A stretch of DNA of 6,753 nt. It comes from an uncultured Lachnospiraceae bacterium (GTDB lineage Bacteria; Bacillota_A; Clostridia; Lachnospirales; Lachnospiraceae). Below the pieces are notes generated by a model that saw only the letters and a program-made list of their open reading frames with translations, was not told where the DNA came from and made no database searches. The first letter of the stretch is position 1. Every line of letters begins with the position of its first letter. The stretch covers positions 1-6,753 of the forward strand of contig CAJUOF010000145.1 in the NCBI GenBank assembly GCA_910587905.1. The letters run 5' to 3'. Shown here piece after piece: positions 5,912-6,753 of the stretch. Both the position numbers and the translations under genes were made by a program.

Positions 5912-6671
5912 GACGGCCACCTCCCGTCGCAATCATGGTCAGCGTGTCGGAAATCTTCTGATAGAGCTGCTCCGAGGTGTCCCTTCCCTTATAGATCTGG
6001 TGGAACACCTCGCCGTCCTTGATGAACAGCACCCGCTTCGCCTTGCTGGCCGCCCGGACGCTGTGGGTCACCATGACGATGGTCTGCCCGCCGTCATTTA
6101 AGAGGCCGAAAAGTTCCAGCAGGTTTTCCGACGCCCTGGAATCCAGCGCCCCCGTGGGCTCATCCGCCAGAAGGAGCTCCGGCTCGGTGATGACAGCCCT
6201 GGCCACCGCCGCCCTCTGCTTCTGCCCGCCGGACACCTCGTAGGGAAACTTGGAAAGGATCGTGGCGATCCCCAACCGCCCAGTGAGCTCCTGGAGCCTC
6301 TGCTCCATCTCCCCGTACCGTTTTCCCGCCAGCACCAGCGGAAGGAAGATATTATCCCGAATTGAAAAATTATCCAAAAGATTGAAATCCTGGAAGACAA
6401 ACCCCAGGTTCTCCCGCCTAAAAGCCGCCAGATCCCGGTCCGGCACCCCCGAAAGATCCTTCCCGTTCAAAAACACCTTCCCGCCCGTGGGCTTGTCGAG
6501 GGCCGCCAGGATATTGAGGAGCGTGGTCTTTCCCGAACCGCTCTCCCCCATGATCGCCGTGTACTCCCCCTTCTCCACGGAAAAGCTCACGCTCCGCAGA
6601 GCCTCCACCTGGTTCCCGCCAAACCTGGTCGTATAAATTTTGTTGAGCTGTCTCACATCCAGCATCGCCAT
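5904..6671 (-). CDS. BceA-like ABC transporter ATP-binding protein
   Basis: A 255-residue ATPase subunit that powers the adjacent permease. All nucleotide-binding motifs are intact: Walker A GESGSGKTT (42-50), Q-loop FVFQDFNLL (91-99, Gln94), ABC signature VSGGQKQR (146-153), Walker B LLLADE (166-171) followed by PTGALD (172-177), and the H-loop histidine in VTHS (His203). The Q-loop form FQDFNLLD and the short C-terminal region after the H-loop fit the MacB/BceA/LolD group of cytoplasmic ATPases that pair with FtsX-type permeases. The ATG at 6669-6671 has GGAGG 8 bases upstream; a second in-frame ATG two codons later is too far for that site. The gene precedes and overlaps the permease by 8 bases, so the two form an operon. 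A response regulator and kinase, usual partners, are not in the window. The upstream 82 bases hold two palindromes that could be control sites. Confidence 0.95.
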   Translation of the reverse strand: MAMLDVRQLNKIYTTRFGGNQVEALRSVSFSVEKGEYTAIMGESGSGKTTLLNILAALDKPTGGKVFLNGKDLSGVPDRDLAAFRRENLGFVFQDFNLLDNFSIRDNIFLPLVLAGKRYGEMEQRLQELTGRLGIATILSKFPYEVSGGQKQRAAVARAVITEPELLLADEPTGALDSRASENLLELFGLLNDGGQTIVMVTHSVRAASKAKRVLFIKDGEVFHQIYKGRDTSEQLYQKISDTLTMIATGGGRHE

Positions 6672-6684
6672 GGCTTACGCCTCC

Positions 6685-6753
6685 TTATATTTTGTCACAG
6701 ACCAGGTAATTGTGGAATATTCCGACAATATGTCCGTCCAAAGCCTGCAGCGC
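6685..6753 (-). CDS. Possible C-terminal end of an upstream gene (22 codons, partial)
   Basis: On the minus strand one frame is open from the window edge to TAA at 6685-6687, ending 13 bases before the ATPase ATG; its last residues read GHIVGIFHNYLVCDKI. The tight spacing would suit an operon. However, 22 open codons are expected often by chance, a second frame here is also open, and I recognise no family. It is equally possible that this stretch is only the promoter region of the transporter operon. Confidence 0.25.
   Translation of the reverse strand, partial: ALQALDGHIVGIFHNYLVCDKI
6714..6734. promoter_or_regulatory. Two adjacent palindromes upstream of the BceAB-like operon
   Basis: GGAATATTCC (6714-6723) is a perfect 10-base palindrome and is directly followed by GACAATATGTC (6724-6734), an inverted repeat GACA-ATA-TGTC. 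They lie 43-63 bases upstream of the ATPase start. Such sites could bind a dimeric regulator, for example the response regulator that usually controls Bce-type transporters. No convincing -35/-10 pair was found around them, so the assignment is tentative. Confidence 0.35.

Overview
The window looks like chromosomal DNA of a Gram-positive anaerobe of the class Clostridia, probably a gut Lachnospiraceae-type organism. This is inferred from the gene content: a BceAB-type peptide ABC transporter, a DUF3784 small membrane protein and an AGCS sodium:amino-acid symporter. Strong GGAGG ribosome binding sites and GC-rich coding sequence also fit. No rRNA, tRNA, CRISPR array, transposase or phage gene was seen.

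Layout from left to right: (1) the C-terminal 63 codons of a RelE/ParE-family toxin on the plus strand, cut by the window edge (2-193). (2) A complete AGCS sodium:alanine/glycine symporter on the minus strand (229-1647). (3) A 347-base gene-free stretch (1648-1994) dominated by a nested, roughly 200-base imperfect inverted repeat at 1691-1891, plus two smaller hairpins. (4) mutM/fpg on the minus strand (1995-3083), encoding a normal Fpg glycosylase with an extra C-terminal domain of about 85 residues that resembles the small DUF7336-type family. (5) A divergent promoter region (3084-3270) with a near-consensus promoter for mutM and an extended -10 promoter for the plus-strand genes. (6) Two small plus-strand membrane-protein genes: a DUF3784 protein (3271-3603) and an unrecognised two-helix protein (3658-4017). 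The reading frame of the second runs on into the 3' end of the next, convergent gene. (7) A minus-strand BceAB-like ABC transporter operon: ATPase (5904-6671) and ten-helix FtsX-type permease (3896-5911), overlapping by 8 bases. (8) A short region upstream of the ATPase with two adjacent perfect palindromes, and possibly the last codons of another upstream gene.

Functionally these are separate units: amino-acid uptake, oxidised-base repair, small membrane proteins of unknown role, and a probable antimicrobial-peptide sensing/resistance transporter whose two-component partner is not in the window. The points most worth a second look are the Fpg fusion, the long palindromic element in front of the symporter, and the run-on end of the second small membrane gene. 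I found no convincing complete novel multi-gene system.
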